From positions 1 through 64,000 of the forward strand of contig CAWAOQ010000011.1 in assembly GCA_963783785.1 (NCBI GenBank): 64,000 nt of DNA, read 5' to 3'. Origin of the DNA: CADEEN01 sp963783785. Lineage in GTDB: Bacteria > Pseudomonadota > Gammaproteobacteria > Burkholderiales > Burkholderiaceae_C. This document shows, piece by piece, positions 19,616-27,868 of this stretch. Numbering within the stretch: the stretch's first letter is position 1; every line of letters starts with the position of its first letter. The translations under genes and the position numbers were made by a program. The notes under the pieces are model-generated. The model had not been told where the DNA came from and ran no database searches. It saw only the letters and a list, made by a program, of their open reading frames with translations.

Positions 19616-20728
19616 ATGGCCTTCATCGAATTCGTCGACGTCTGCAAGCACTACCCCGGCAACGCCAAGCCGGCGGTCGAGCAGCTCAACCTGCAGATCG
19701 AACAAGGCGAGTTCCTGACCCTGCTCGGCCCATCGGGCTCGGGCAAGACCACCTGCCTGATGATGCTGGCGGGCTTCGAGAGCGTCAGCTCGGGCACGAT
19801 CCGGCAGGGCGGCCAGCCCATCGAACAGCGTCCCGCGCACCAGCGCAACATGGGCATCGTGTTCCAGAGCTATTCGCTGTTCCCGCACATGACGGTGGCC
19901 GGCAACGTCGCCTTTCCGCTGCAGGTGCGCAAGGTCGGCGCGAGCGAGACCGCCGAGCGCGTGCGCCGCGCACTCGATCGCGTGCACCTGGCCGATTTCG
20001 CCCAGCGCCGGCCGAACCAGCTCTCGGGCGGCCAGCAGCAGCGCGTCGCGCTGGCGCGTGCGCTGGTGTTCGAGCCGAGCCTGGTGCTGATGGACGAGCC
20101 GCTGGCCGCACTCGACAAGCGCCTGCGCGAGGAGATGCAGCTCGAGATCCGGCGCCTGCACCGCGACCTCGGCGTGACGATGGTCTTCGTCACGCACGAC
20201 CAGGGCGAAGCGATGACGCTGTCCGATCGCGTCGCGGTGTTCCAGCATGGGCGGATCGAGCAGCTCGACACGCCGCAGGTGCTGTACGACGAACCGGCCA
20301 ACCCCTTCGTGGCCGGCTTCCTCGGCGACAACAACCGCATCGTCGGCCGCTTCGCCGGGCGCGATGCCGCAACCGGCGAAGCACTGGTCGAGCCGCCCGG
20401 CAGCGGTCTGACATTGCGCGCACGCTGCAGCCGCGCACTCGCCGCAGGCGCCGCCGCGGCGGGCAACGTGACGCTGTGCGTGCGCCCCGAGCGCGTGCAC
20501 CTGCTCGGCAACGATGCGCGCGACGGCATGCCGGCCACGGTCACCGACCTGATCCACCAGGGCGACCACTGGCGCCTGCTCGCGCGGCCGCTGATGCCCG
20601 ACGCGGCGGCAGAGGCCGATGCCGCGCAGTGGCTCGTCAAGTTGTCGCCGTCGGCGCTGCCGCAAGGGTTGGCGCGGGGCCATCAGATCCGCCTGGGCTT
20701 TCGCCCGGACGAAGCATGGGCGTTTTGA
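19616..20728 (+). CDS. polyamine-type ABC transporter ATPase
   Basis: 370 aa PotA/PotG-like. Walker A GPSGSGKTT, signature LSGGQQQRVALARALVFEP, Walker B LVLMDEPLAALD, H-loop VFVTHDQGEAMTL; then a C-terminal TOBE-like regulatory domain (~residues 240-370; VTLCVRPERVHLL). Gene order ATPase-binding protein-permease-permease is the classical spermidine/putrescine importer layout. Starts 16 bp after the aminotransferase. Confidence 0.93.
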   Translation: MAFIEFVDVCKHYPGNAKPAVEQLNLQIEQGEFLTLLGPSGSGKTTCLMMLAGFESVSSGTIRQGGQPIEQRPAHQRNMGIVFQSYSLFPHMTVAGNVAFPLQVRKVGASETAERVRRALDRVHLADFAQRRPNQLSGGQQQRVALARALVFEPSLVLMDEPLAALDKRLREEMQLEIRRLHRDLGVTMVFVTHDQGEAMTLSDRVAVFQHGRIEQLDTPQVLYDEPANPFVAGFLGDNNRIVGRFAGRDAATGEALVEPPGSGLTLRARCSRALAAGAAAAGNVTLCVRPERVHLLGNDARDGMPATVTDLIHQGDHWRLLARPLMPDAAAEADAAQWLVKLSPSALPQGLARGHQIRLGFRPDEAWAF

Positions 20729-20754
20729 AAACGCGTTTCAAACTGGAGAAAACA

Positions 20755-21801
20755 ATGCAAGCGAAGCGATTGATTCCTCTCGCCGTTGCCGCGGTGACCC
20801 TCGGTGCCGCGACCCTGGCCGTGCAGGCCCGCGACCTGACGGTCGTGTCCTGGGGCGGCGCCTACCAGGACGGTCAGAAGGAGGTCTTCTTCAAGCCGTT
20901 CAACGCCACCGGCACCAAGCTGCTCGACGAGGCCTGGGACGGCGGCCTCGGCGTGCTGCGGACCAAGATCAAGGGCGGCAGCAACACCTGGGACGTGGTG
21001 CAGGTCGAGTCCGACGAACTCGAAGTCGGCTGCGACGAAGGCCTCTACGAGAAACTCGACGTGGCCAAGATCGGCGGCGCCAACCGCTACCTCCTGGCGC
21101 GGTGCACGCCTGCGGCGTCGGCGCGATCATCTACAACCTGGTGCTGGCCTATGACGGCGACAAGCTCAAGGCGGCACCGAACGGCTGGGCCGATTTCTTC
21201 GACACGGCCAGAAGATCCCGGCAAGCGCGCGATACGCAACGGCGCCAAGTGGAACCTCGAGATCGCGCTGATCGCCGACGGCGTCAAGGCCGCCGACGTC
21301 TACAAGGTGCTGGCCACGCCGGCCGGCGTCGACCGTGCGTTCAAGAAGCTCGACACGATCAAGAAGGACCTCGTCTACTGGAAGAGCGGCGCGCAGCCGC
21401 CGCAGATGCTGGCCGCCGGCGACGTGGTGATGACCACCGCCTACAACGGCCGGGTCACTGCGGCCAACGACAAGGACAAGAAGAACTTCAAGATGGTCTG
21501 GAAGGACACGCCGTACACGATGGACAGCTGGGTCATCATGAAGGGCACGCCGAACAAGGCCGACGCCGAGAAGCTGCTCGAGTTCATGGGCCGCGCCGAG
21601 AACCAGGCCAAGCTGCCGAAGTACATCCGCTACGGCGTGACCAATCGCGACGCCAGCAAGCAGATCGACCCCAGCCTGATGGGCGACCTGCCGACCAACC
21701 CGGCCAACCTGAACCAGGCCTTCCCGGACAACGCCAAGTTCTGGATCGACAACATCGACAAGATGACCGAGCGCTGGAACAAGTGGGCGGCGACGAACTG
21801 A
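20755..21801 (+). CDS. PotD/PotF-like polyamine-binding protein, with a compensated frameshift
   Basis: 348 aa; signal peptide MQAKRLIPLAVAAVTLGAAT + LAVQA. Mature start RDLTVVSWGGAYQDGQKEVF is typical of extracellular polyamine-binding proteins. Residues ~114-152 are read out of frame: a missing base near 21093 and an extra base near 21211 cancel. The correct peptide (HACGVGAIIYNLVLAYDGD, NGWADFFDTA) appears in the intervening frame. C-terminus (FWIDNIDKMTERWNKWAATN) intact. The flanking conservation suggests two sequence errors rather than a natural change. Confidence 0.9.
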   Translation: MQAKRLIPLAVAAVTLGAATLAVQARDLTVVSWGGAYQDGQKEVFFKPFNATGTKLLDEAWDGGLGVLRTKIKGGSNTWDVVQVESDELEVGCDEGLYEKLDVAKIGGANRYLLARCTPAASARSSTTWCWPMTATSSRRHRTAGPISSTRPEDPGKRAIRNGAKWNLEIALIADGVKAADVYKVLATPAGVDRAFKKLDTIKKDLVYWKSGAQPPQMLAAGDVVMTTAYNGRVTAANDKDKKNFKMVWKDTPYTMDSWVIMKGTPNKADAEKLLEFMGRAENQAKLPKYIRYGVTNRDASKQIDPSLMGDLPTNPANLNQAFPDNAKFWIDNIDKMTERWNKWAATN

Positions 21802-21830
21802 CGCGCGTGCTGTCTACTGGACGCTAGGCA

Positions 21831-23011
21831 GTGAGAGCGCGGCAGCGCCTGGGCCTGCTGGCGCCGCTGGCGGCGTTCCTGCTCGTGTTCTTTGCGCTGC
21901 CGCTGTTGTGGCTGTTCTCGCTGGCGGTGCGCGAGGCCGAGGTGCCTCGCGCGCTGCCACGCACGCTGGCCGTGCTGGCCACGTGGGCGCCGGAGCAACC
22001 GGTGCCCGCCGCGGTCTATCCGGCCATGGCGCAAGATCTCGCCGAGGCGCGCGGCGCACGAGACGCTGGCCGATGCGGCGCGGCGCCTGAACTACGCCAT
22101 CAACGGCGTGCGCAGCACGCTGATGCGCGCGGCGCGCGAGGTCGAGAGCGCGCCGGCGGGCAGCGTGTTCGACGCGCCGTTCTTCGCCGCCGATCGACCC
22201 GCAACTCGTCACGCCCGACTTCATGGCCGCGGTGCGCGCGGCGCGCGGGCCGGTGTCGGGGTTCTACCTGCTCGGCGCGCTCGACTTGCAGCAGAGTGCC
22301 ACCGGCGCGATCGAGCGCACCCCGCCCGACCAGCGCATCTACCTCGACGTCCTCGGCCGCACGGTGGGCATCAGCGCTGCGGTCACGCTGATCTGCCTGC
22401 TTGCCGGCTTTCCGGTCGCCGCGCTGCTGACGCAGGTGCAGGGCCGCGCCGCCGACTGGCTGATGGCGCTGGTGATGCTGCCGTTCTGGACCTCGCTGCT
22501 GGTGCGCACCGCGGCGTGGGTGGTGCTGCTGCAGCGCGAGGGCCTGATCAACTCGGCGCTGATGCGGCTGGGCCTGCTGGCCGAGCCGCTCGAGCTGATC
22601 TACAACCGCACCGGCGTGCTGATCGCGATGAGCCACGTGCTGCTGCCCTTCATGATCCTGCCGCTGTACGGCGTGTTGAAGGAGATCCCGGCCAACACGC
22701 TGCGGGCCGCGGCCAGCCTCGGCGCACCGCCGCACGTGCGCTTCTTTCGCGTCTACCTGCCGCTGGCGGCACCGGGCATCGCCGCCGGCGCGCTGATGGT
22801 GTTCATCCTGGCGCTGGGCTACTACATCACGCCGGCGCTGGTCGGCGGCGGCGGCGACCAGATGCTGTCGTACTTCGTCGCCAAGTACACGATGGAGACC
22901 GGCAACTGGGGCTTGGCCGCGGCCCTCGGCCTGGTGCTGCTGGTCACGACCATGGCGCTGTATGCGCTGGCGCACCGTCTGTCGGGTGGCCGCACCGCCG
23001 CGATCGGATGA
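21831..23011 (+). CDS. PotB-like ABC permease, two frameshifts
   Basis: 392 aa after removing one extra base near 22055 and one near 22189; GTG start 21831 (RARQRLGLLAPLAAFLLVFF). Inner-membrane permease: TM1 at residues ~8-30, then a long periplasmic stretch (~120 residues, unusually large for PotB and containing both frameshifts), then five TM helices. The EAA-type loop reads LRAAASLGAPPHVRFFRVYLP. Ends ALAHRLSGGRTAAIG. Followed by an exceptional 753-bp gap before the second permease; paired permease genes usually abut. Confidence 0.87.
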
Positions 23012-23160
23012 AGTGAAACATCATCACGCCCACACCTTGACGGGCCACAGCCCGTTGAAGTTTCGCTCGCGCGACGTCGGCCGACCAACGAGGTCGACGG
23101 CGGGCAGCAGCGTGCGTTGGCGGTCTGCCCACGGGCTTGTGCTGTCACTGAATTCCCACT

Positions 23161-23713
23161 CTGGTGGCAGTGGCGTGGCAACGGGGCAGCCGGGCAGCGC
23201 ACGGCGCGCAGCTGAGGCGGTCTTCGCTGCGCTGCGACTGCCCTGCGCTGCTCGGGTCCGTGGCCCCGTCGCGCAACTCGCTGCGCTCACTGCGTTCGCT
23301 GCGCTCGGACAGGCGCGCCGAGTCAGATCACGAGGCGCGCTGCGCGCGCGGGCCCCGCACCCTGTGCTGCTCGGCGCCTCACATGCGCGCCGTGCGCTGC
23401 CCGGCTGCCCCGTTGCAGAACCAGACGTGGCGTGCGCGACCTCGAACACCGCCCTTGTTGCCGGCAAGGCGGCGGGCGGGGCCTGGGCGGGGCGAATCGG
23501 CGCCGCCGAGGAGCACAGGACTTCTGGCCGCGCGCCTTGGCGCGCTTCGTCATCCGACTCGTCGCATCTGTCCGAGCGCAGTGAGCGCAGCGAACGCAGC
23601 GAGTTATGCGACGGGCCAGAAGGCCGAGCACCGCAGGGCACCCGCAGCGCAGCGAAGGGCCAGCCGTCTGAGCCCCGCCCAGGCCCCGCCCGCCGCCTTG
23701 CTCGCGCCGATGC
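23161..23713 (+). repeat. large palindromic dispersed repeat, copy A (with an inverted second core)
   Basis: Non-coding 0.55-kb block between two permease genes. 23161-23244 matches 58544-58627, and 23465-23713 matches 58717-58966 at high identity. The right part is bounded by a perfect 30-bp inverted repeat (23464-23493 with 23672-23701) enclosing nested stems: GCGCGCC/GGCGCGC (23530-23545), TTCTGGCC/GGCCAGAA (23522-23529 with 23614-23621), and CGTCGCAT/ATGCGACG (23560-23567 with 23606-23613). The stretch 23266-23355 is a diverged, inverted copy of the same core, present only here. Frames across it encode low-complexity Ser/Glu/Arg peptides and show no start or ribosome site, so it is not a gene. 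It could be a MITE-like element or a large structured RNA. Confidence 0.85.
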
Positions 23714-23764
23714 CGGCACGAACAAGGAACGGACACACGCAAACAGCCGCAACGGGCCGAAAAC

Positions 23765-24577
23765 ATGTCGATGACCGGCGCCAAGTTCTGGAAGTTGGCC
23801 TACTGGGGCCTGTGCGCGCTGGTGATGGTGTTCCTGCTGCTGCCGATCGCGGCCATCATCCCGATGTCGTTCTCGAGCGGCAGCTTGCTGGTCTATCCGC
23901 TGCCGGGGCTGTCGCTGCGCTGGTACCAGGAGGTGCTCGGCAGCCCGCAGTGGATGCGCGCGCTCGGCAATTCACTGGCGATCGGCGTGCTCGCCACCGC
24001 GGTGTCGGTGGTGCTGGGCACGCTCGGTGCACTCGGCCTGGCGCGCCAGCGTGGGCCGCTGGCCGCGCTGGTCAAGATGCTGGCGCTGTCGCCGATGATC
24101 GTGCCGGTGATCCTGATCGCGGTGGCCAGCTACTTCTTCCTCGCGCCGCTCAAGCTGTCGCACACCTACACCGGCATGGTGCTCGCGCACGCAGTGATCG
24201 CGGTGCCGTTCGTCGTGATCCCGGTGCTGACCGCGCTCGAGTTGCTCGACCCGAACCTCGCGCGCGCGTCGGCCGCTTGCGGTGCCATGCCCGCCACGAC
24301 CTTCTGGCGCATCACGCTGCCGAGCATCCGCCCGGCGGTGGCTTCCGGCGCGCTGTTCGCGTTCGCGACCTCGTTCGACGACGTCGTGATCGCGCTGCTG
24401 CTGGCCGGCGCCGAGCAACGCACGCTGCCGCAAGAGATGTTCTCGGGCCTGCGCGACAGCATCACGCCAGCGATGCTGGCCGTGGCCACGATCATGATCG
24501 CGATCTCGACCCTGCTGTTCCTCGGCCTGCAGCGCTTTCAGCGGCGGCTGCAACGCACCATCGGGCGGCGGCGCTGA
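23765..24577 (+). CDS. PotC-like ABC permease
   Basis: 270 aa, six TM helices (WGLCALVMVFLLLPIAAIIP, IGVLATAVSVVLGTLGALGL, MLALSPMIVPVILIAVASYF). EAA loop DPNLARASAACGAMPATTFW followed by RITLPSIRPAV. ATG 23765. Completes the polyamine importer begun at 19616, but translation cannot be coupled to the first permease because of the repeat in between. The operon ends here; the ankyrin gene converges from the other side 36 bp away. Confidence 0.93.
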   Translation: MSMTGAKFWKLAYWGLCALVMVFLLLPIAAIIPMSFSSGSLLVYPLPGLSLRWYQEVLGSPQWMRALGNSLAIGVLATAVSVVLGTLGALGLARQRGPLAALVKMLALSPMIVPVILIAVASYFFLAPLKLSHTYTGMVLAHAVIAVPFVVIPVLTALELLDPNLARASAACGAMPATTFWRITLPSIRPAVASGALFAFATSFDDVVIALLLAGAEQRTLPQEMFSGLRDSITPAMLAVATIMIAISTLLFLGLQRFQRRLQRTIGRRR

Positions 24578-24613
24578 GGCGGAGCGAGCAGCGCCGCGGG
24601 CGCGTCGTGCGCC

Positions 24614-25270
24614 TCAGGGCTTGGCCTCGAGCATGGCGACGACCTGCGCATGGCCGGCGTCGCGGGCAATCTGCGCGGCGGTGAATCCGCGGTCGTCGCG
24701 CAGATCGGTGCGTGCGCCGCGCTCCAGCAGCAGCTTGACGACGTCGGCCTGGCCCTGGCCGGCCGCCCACATCAACGCCGTCAGGCGGTTGGCATAGGGC
24801 GCATCGACGGCGATGCCATGCGCCAACAGCGCCTGCACCACTTCGCCATGGCCGAGCGCAGCGGCGTAGACCATCGCCGAGCGCTCCATGCGGTCGACCG
24901 GCTCGGTGTGCGCCCCCGCGGCAAGCAGACGCTGCGCCACTGCAGCCTGGCCGAAGTAGGCCGCGCCGATCAGCGGCGTCACGCCTTCGAGAGAGGCCTG
25001 CTGGACGTCTGCGCCGGCAGCGAGCAGGCGTTCGACCATTGCCAGTTGGCCCTTCTCGGCGGCGATCAACAGGCTGGTCTTGCCCAGGCGGTTGCGCGAA
25101 TTGGGCGCGGCGCCCTTGTCGAGCAAGCGACCCAGCGTGGGCAGGTCACCCTGGCGCGCAGCCACCAGCAATTGCGCATTGAGGCTGAGGTTGGAGGTTT
25201 GTTGCGCCGCGGCAGGAAGCGCCACGGCCATCAACAAGACGAGCCAGCCGATCGACAGGACGGAACGCAA
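24614..25270 (-). CDS. exported ankyrin-repeat protein
   Basis: 218 aa from a TTG start at 25270, chosen because AGGAG sits 9 bases upstream and the product then begins with a signal peptide (RSVLSIGWLVLLMAVALPAA + AQQ). An ATG at 25315 would add 15 residues. Five ankyrin units follow: NSRNRLGKTSLLIAAEKGQL, EGVTPLIGAAYFGQAAVAQR, RSAMVYAAALGHGEVVQALL, NRLTALMWAAGQGQADVVKL, RGFTAAQIARDAGHAQVVAM. Periplasmic protein-protein adaptor of unknown partner. Proteins of this kind often sit beside PQQ or catalase genes; here the PQQ dehydrogenase is its upstream, divergently transcribed neighbour. Confidence 0.88.
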   Translation of the reverse strand: MRSVLSIGWLVLLMAVALPAAAQQTSNLSLNAQLLVAARQGDLPTLGRLLDKGAAPNSRNRLGKTSLLIAAEKGQLAMVERLLAAGADVQQASLEGVTPLIGAAYFGQAAVAQRLLAAGAHTEPVDRMERSAMVYAAALGHGEVVQALLAHGIAVDAPYANRLTALMWAAGQGQADVVKLLLERGARTDLRDDRGFTAAQIARDAGHAQVVAMLEAKP

Positions 25271-25453
25271 GATAAGGGTCTCCTCTAGGTGAGCGAACGC
25301 ACAAAGCACTTGCATTCAGTCTAGCGCCGGATAAGCTCGCTGTCGCGCGCGTTCCCGCTGGGCCCTGTGGTTATGGCTCGGCCGGAAACCTCCACGCTCC
25401 AGCACGCCCGGGACCGCCGCGGCGCTGCCTTCCAAAATCAAAGAGGAGCCTCC

Positions 25454-27193
25454 ATGACCGTCTCGATTCCAATGCGTCCGAAGTGGCGCACCCTGCTCAC
25501 CGCCGCAGCGGCGATGGCCGCATGCACCGCCACCCTCACGCAGGCGCAGGAGGTCCAGGGCGGTGCGGCTGCCACCGGCTCGCCGGTGCCCAAGGCCATC
25601 TCGGTGGCACAGGCCAAGCTCAACGCGGCCGACAAGGACAGCTCGAACTTCCTGCACTCGAACATGAGCTACGCGCAGACGCGCTACTACCCGGCGTCGC
25701 AGATCAACACCACGAACGTCGCCAAGCTCAAGCCCGCGTTCGTGTTCCAGACCGAAGTCGTCGAGTCGATGGAAACCGCGCCGATCGTGGTCGACGGCAT
25801 CATGTACCTGACGACCTCGTACAACCACGTCTACGCCGTCGACGCGGTGACCGGCAAGGAGTTCTGGCACTACAAGCACAAGCAGGGGCCGGTCACGACC
25901 TATTGCTGCGGCCCGAACAACCGCGGCGTCGCGATCATGGGCGACCGCGTGTTCATGGGCACGCTCGACGCCAAGCTGGTGTCGCTCGACGCCAAGACCG
26001 GCAAGGTGCTGTGGAGCACGCAGATCGCCGACCCCGAACTCGGCTACTCCGAAACGATGGCGCCGGTGGCCGTGAACGGCAAGATCCTGATCGGCACCAA
26101 CGGCGGCGAGTACGGCGTGCGCGGCTTCGTCAAGGCCTTCGATGCCAACGACGGCAAGCTGCTGTGGACCCACTACTCGATCCCCGAGAAGGGCCACGAA
26201 GGCGTGTGGGCGGTCAACGACGCCACCGGCCGCAACATGCTGCGCGACATCGCCGCCGAGAAGAAGCAGCTGGCCGAGAAGGGCGGCGACTTCTACAAGA
26301 CGCTGGGTGGCGGCGTGTGGATGGCGCCCGCGGTCGACCTCGAGACCAACACCGTCTTCTACGTCGCGGGCAACCCCAGCCCCGACCTGTACGGCACCGA
26401 GCGCCCGGGCGACAACCTCTACACCAACTCGATGGTGGCGATCGACCTCAACACCGGCAACTACAAGTGGCACTACCAGTACATCGCGCATGACGTGTGG
26501 GACCTCGATGCGGTGTCGCCGGTGATCCTGACCGAAGCCAAGGGCAAGGACGGCAAGATGCGCAAGGTCGCCATCCACGGCGGCAAGACCGGCCATGTCT
26601 ACGTGCACGACCGCGCGACCGGCGAGCTGATCCGCTTCTCCGAAGCGATGGTGCCGCAGGAGAACATGTGGGTGCTGCCCACCACCACCGGCGCGCGCAT
26701 GCTGCCGGGCGCCAACGGTGGCGTCGAGTGGAGCCCGATGGCGGTCAACCCGAAGCATCGCCTGGCTTATGCAGCCAACCTGCACCAGCCGATGACCTAC
26801 CACGTCGAGCCGGCCAAGTACCCGGGCGGCAAGCTGTGGCTGGGCGGCGCCTTCAAGACCATCCCTAGCGAAAAGCAATGGGGACGTCTGGCCGCGGTAG
26901 ACATCGACACCGGCAAGATCGCGTGGAAGTTCGACACCGAGCAGCCGCTGATCGGCGGCGTGCTGGCCACCGCAGGCGACCTGGTCTTCAACGGCGAGGG
27001 CAACGGCTACTTCCGCGCCTTCGACGCCAAGACCGGCAAGAAGCTGTGGGAGTTCCAGTGCGGCGCCGGCGTCAACGCCCCGGCGGTGTCGTACACCGTC
27101 AACGGCAAGCAGTACGTCGCGGTGGCGGCGGGCGGCAACACCCAGCTCGACTTCAAGCGCGGCAACTCGGTGTTCGTGTTCGCACTGCCGTAG
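25454..27193 (+). CDS. PQQ-dependent alcohol dehydrogenase, lanthanide-type signature
   Basis: 579 aa with a cleavable signal (~residues 1-32, ending LTQAQ). Eight-bladed quinoprotein of the methanol/ethanol dehydrogenase family without a fused cytochrome. Adjacent cysteines of the disulfide ring at 151-152 (TYCCGPNNRG), metal ligands Glu219 (GGEYGVRG) and Asn307 (AGNPSPD), catalytic Asp350 in HDVWDLD. Asp352, two residues further on, is the extra acidic ligand that marks lanthanide-dependent XoxF/PedH-type enzymes; calcium enzymes lack it. Good SD (GAGGAG) 6 bases before ATG. Periplasmic; electrons probably go to the cytochrome encoded at 27275. Ends in a strong terminator. The ABC/propeller set at 13.3-17.1 kb is of the type that accompanies such enzymes. 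Confidence 0.92.
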   Translation: MTVSIPMRPKWRTLLTAAAAMAACTATLTQAQEVQGGAAATGSPVPKAISVAQAKLNAADKDSSNFLHSNMSYAQTRYYPASQINTTNVAKLKPAFVFQTEVVESMETAPIVVDGIMYLTTSYNHVYAVDAVTGKEFWHYKHKQGPVTTYCCGPNNRGVAIMGDRVFMGTLDAKLVSLDAKTGKVLWSTQIADPELGYSETMAPVAVNGKILIGTNGGEYGVRGFVKAFDANDGKLLWTHYSIPEKGHEGVWAVNDATGRNMLRDIAAEKKQLAEKGGDFYKTLGGGVWMAPAVDLETNTVFYVAGNPSPDLYGTERPGDNLYTNSMVAIDLNTGNYKWHYQYIAHDVWDLDAVSPVILTEAKGKDGKMRKVAIHGGKTGHVYVHDRATGELIRFSEAMVPQENMWVLPTTTGARMLPGANGGVEWSPMAVNPKHRLAYAANLHQPMTYHVEPAKYPGGKLWLGGAFKTIPSEKQWGRLAAVDIDTGKIAWKFDTEQPLIGGVLATAGDLVFNGEGNGYFRAFDAKTGKKLWEFQCGAGVNAPAVSYTVNGKQYVAVAAGGNTQLDFKRGNSVFVFALP

Positions 27194-27213
27194 CCGCTAG
27201 ACTGTTGCGCAAG

Positions 27214-27246
27214 GCCCCGGCAGCATGCCGCTGCCGGGGCTTTTTT
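27214..27246 (+). terminator. Rho-independent terminator after PQQ dehydrogenase
   Basis: Perfect 11-bp stem GCCCCGGCAGC / GCTGCCGGGGC (27214-27224 and 27230-27240) with a 5-base loop and six T residues (27241-27246). It separates the dehydrogenase from the cytochrome gene 29 bp later, so the cytochrome needs read-through or its own promoter. Confidence 0.92.
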
Positions 27247-27274
27247 CATGACCGCATTCCGAGGACCGATCCCC

Positions 27275-27841
27275 ATGAGATTCGCACCACTGGCCCTGGC
27301 GCTGGCTGCCGCCACGGCAGCGCCTTGTGCCCTGGCCCAAGCAGCCCCCGCGCGCGCCGCCGTCTGCGTCGCCTGCCACGGCGAAGGCGGCAACTCGACG
27401 ATCACGACCAACCCGATCCTGGCCGGCCAGACGGCGCGCTACCTGTACCTGCAACTGCGCGACTTCCAGGAGGGTCGGCGCAGCGACCCGCAGATGTCGC
27501 CGATGGTGGCCGGCTTGTCGCGCGACGAGTTGCGCGAACTGGCCGACTACTTCGCGGCGCAGAAGCCCAAGCCGCAGAACTTCAAGCCCGACCCCGCAAA
27601 GGCACGCCTGGGCAAGGCCAAGGCCGACGAGACGCTGTGCACGATGTGTCACCTCGGTGGCTTCGCCGGCCAGAACGAGATCCCGCGCGCGGCCGGTCAG
27701 CACTACGACTACACGGTCAAGCAGTTGCGCGACTTCAAGGCCAAGCGCCGCACCAACGATGCCGGCAACATGACCAGCGTGGCCAATACGTTGAGCGATG
27801 CCGACATCGAGAACCTGGCCCACTACCTGGTCGGGTTGTAG
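27275..27841 (+). CDS. diheme cytochrome c4-like protein
   Basis: 188 aa from ATG 27275 (SD GAGGA 10 bases upstream; an upstream ATG at 27248 lies in the terminator tail and is less likely). Signal peptide RFAPLALALAAATAAPCALA. Two haem-binding motifs CVACH (31-35) and CTMCH (122-126) in duplicated cytochrome domains, each followed by LAGQ/AAGQ..YLYLQLRDF or YTVKQLRDFK segments, the pattern of the c4/c553 family. Candidate periplasmic electron acceptor for the preceding quinoprotein. Confidence 0.9.
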   Translation: MRFAPLALALAAATAAPCALAQAAPARAAVCVACHGEGGNSTITTNPILAGQTARYLYLQLRDFQEGRRSDPQMSPMVAGLSRDELRELADYFAAQKPKPQNFKPDPAKARLGKAKADETLCTMCHLGGFAGQNEIPRAAGQHYDYTVKQLRDFKAKRRTNDAGNMTSVANTLSDADIENLAHYLVGL

Positions 27842-27868
27842 CGCCGCCGCGCGGCACCACGCCGATCG

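Noticed and set aside
22962..23774. Open frames of 150-270 codons on both strands across the spacer between the two permease genes
   Set aside because: They read through palindromic repeats into low-complexity Ser/Glu/Arg peptides, lack ribosome sites and are not consistent between the two repeat copies.
25316..26878. Minus-strand open frame of 520 codons
   Set aside because: Antisense of the PQQ dehydrogenase, which is fully supported by motifs and a ribosome site.
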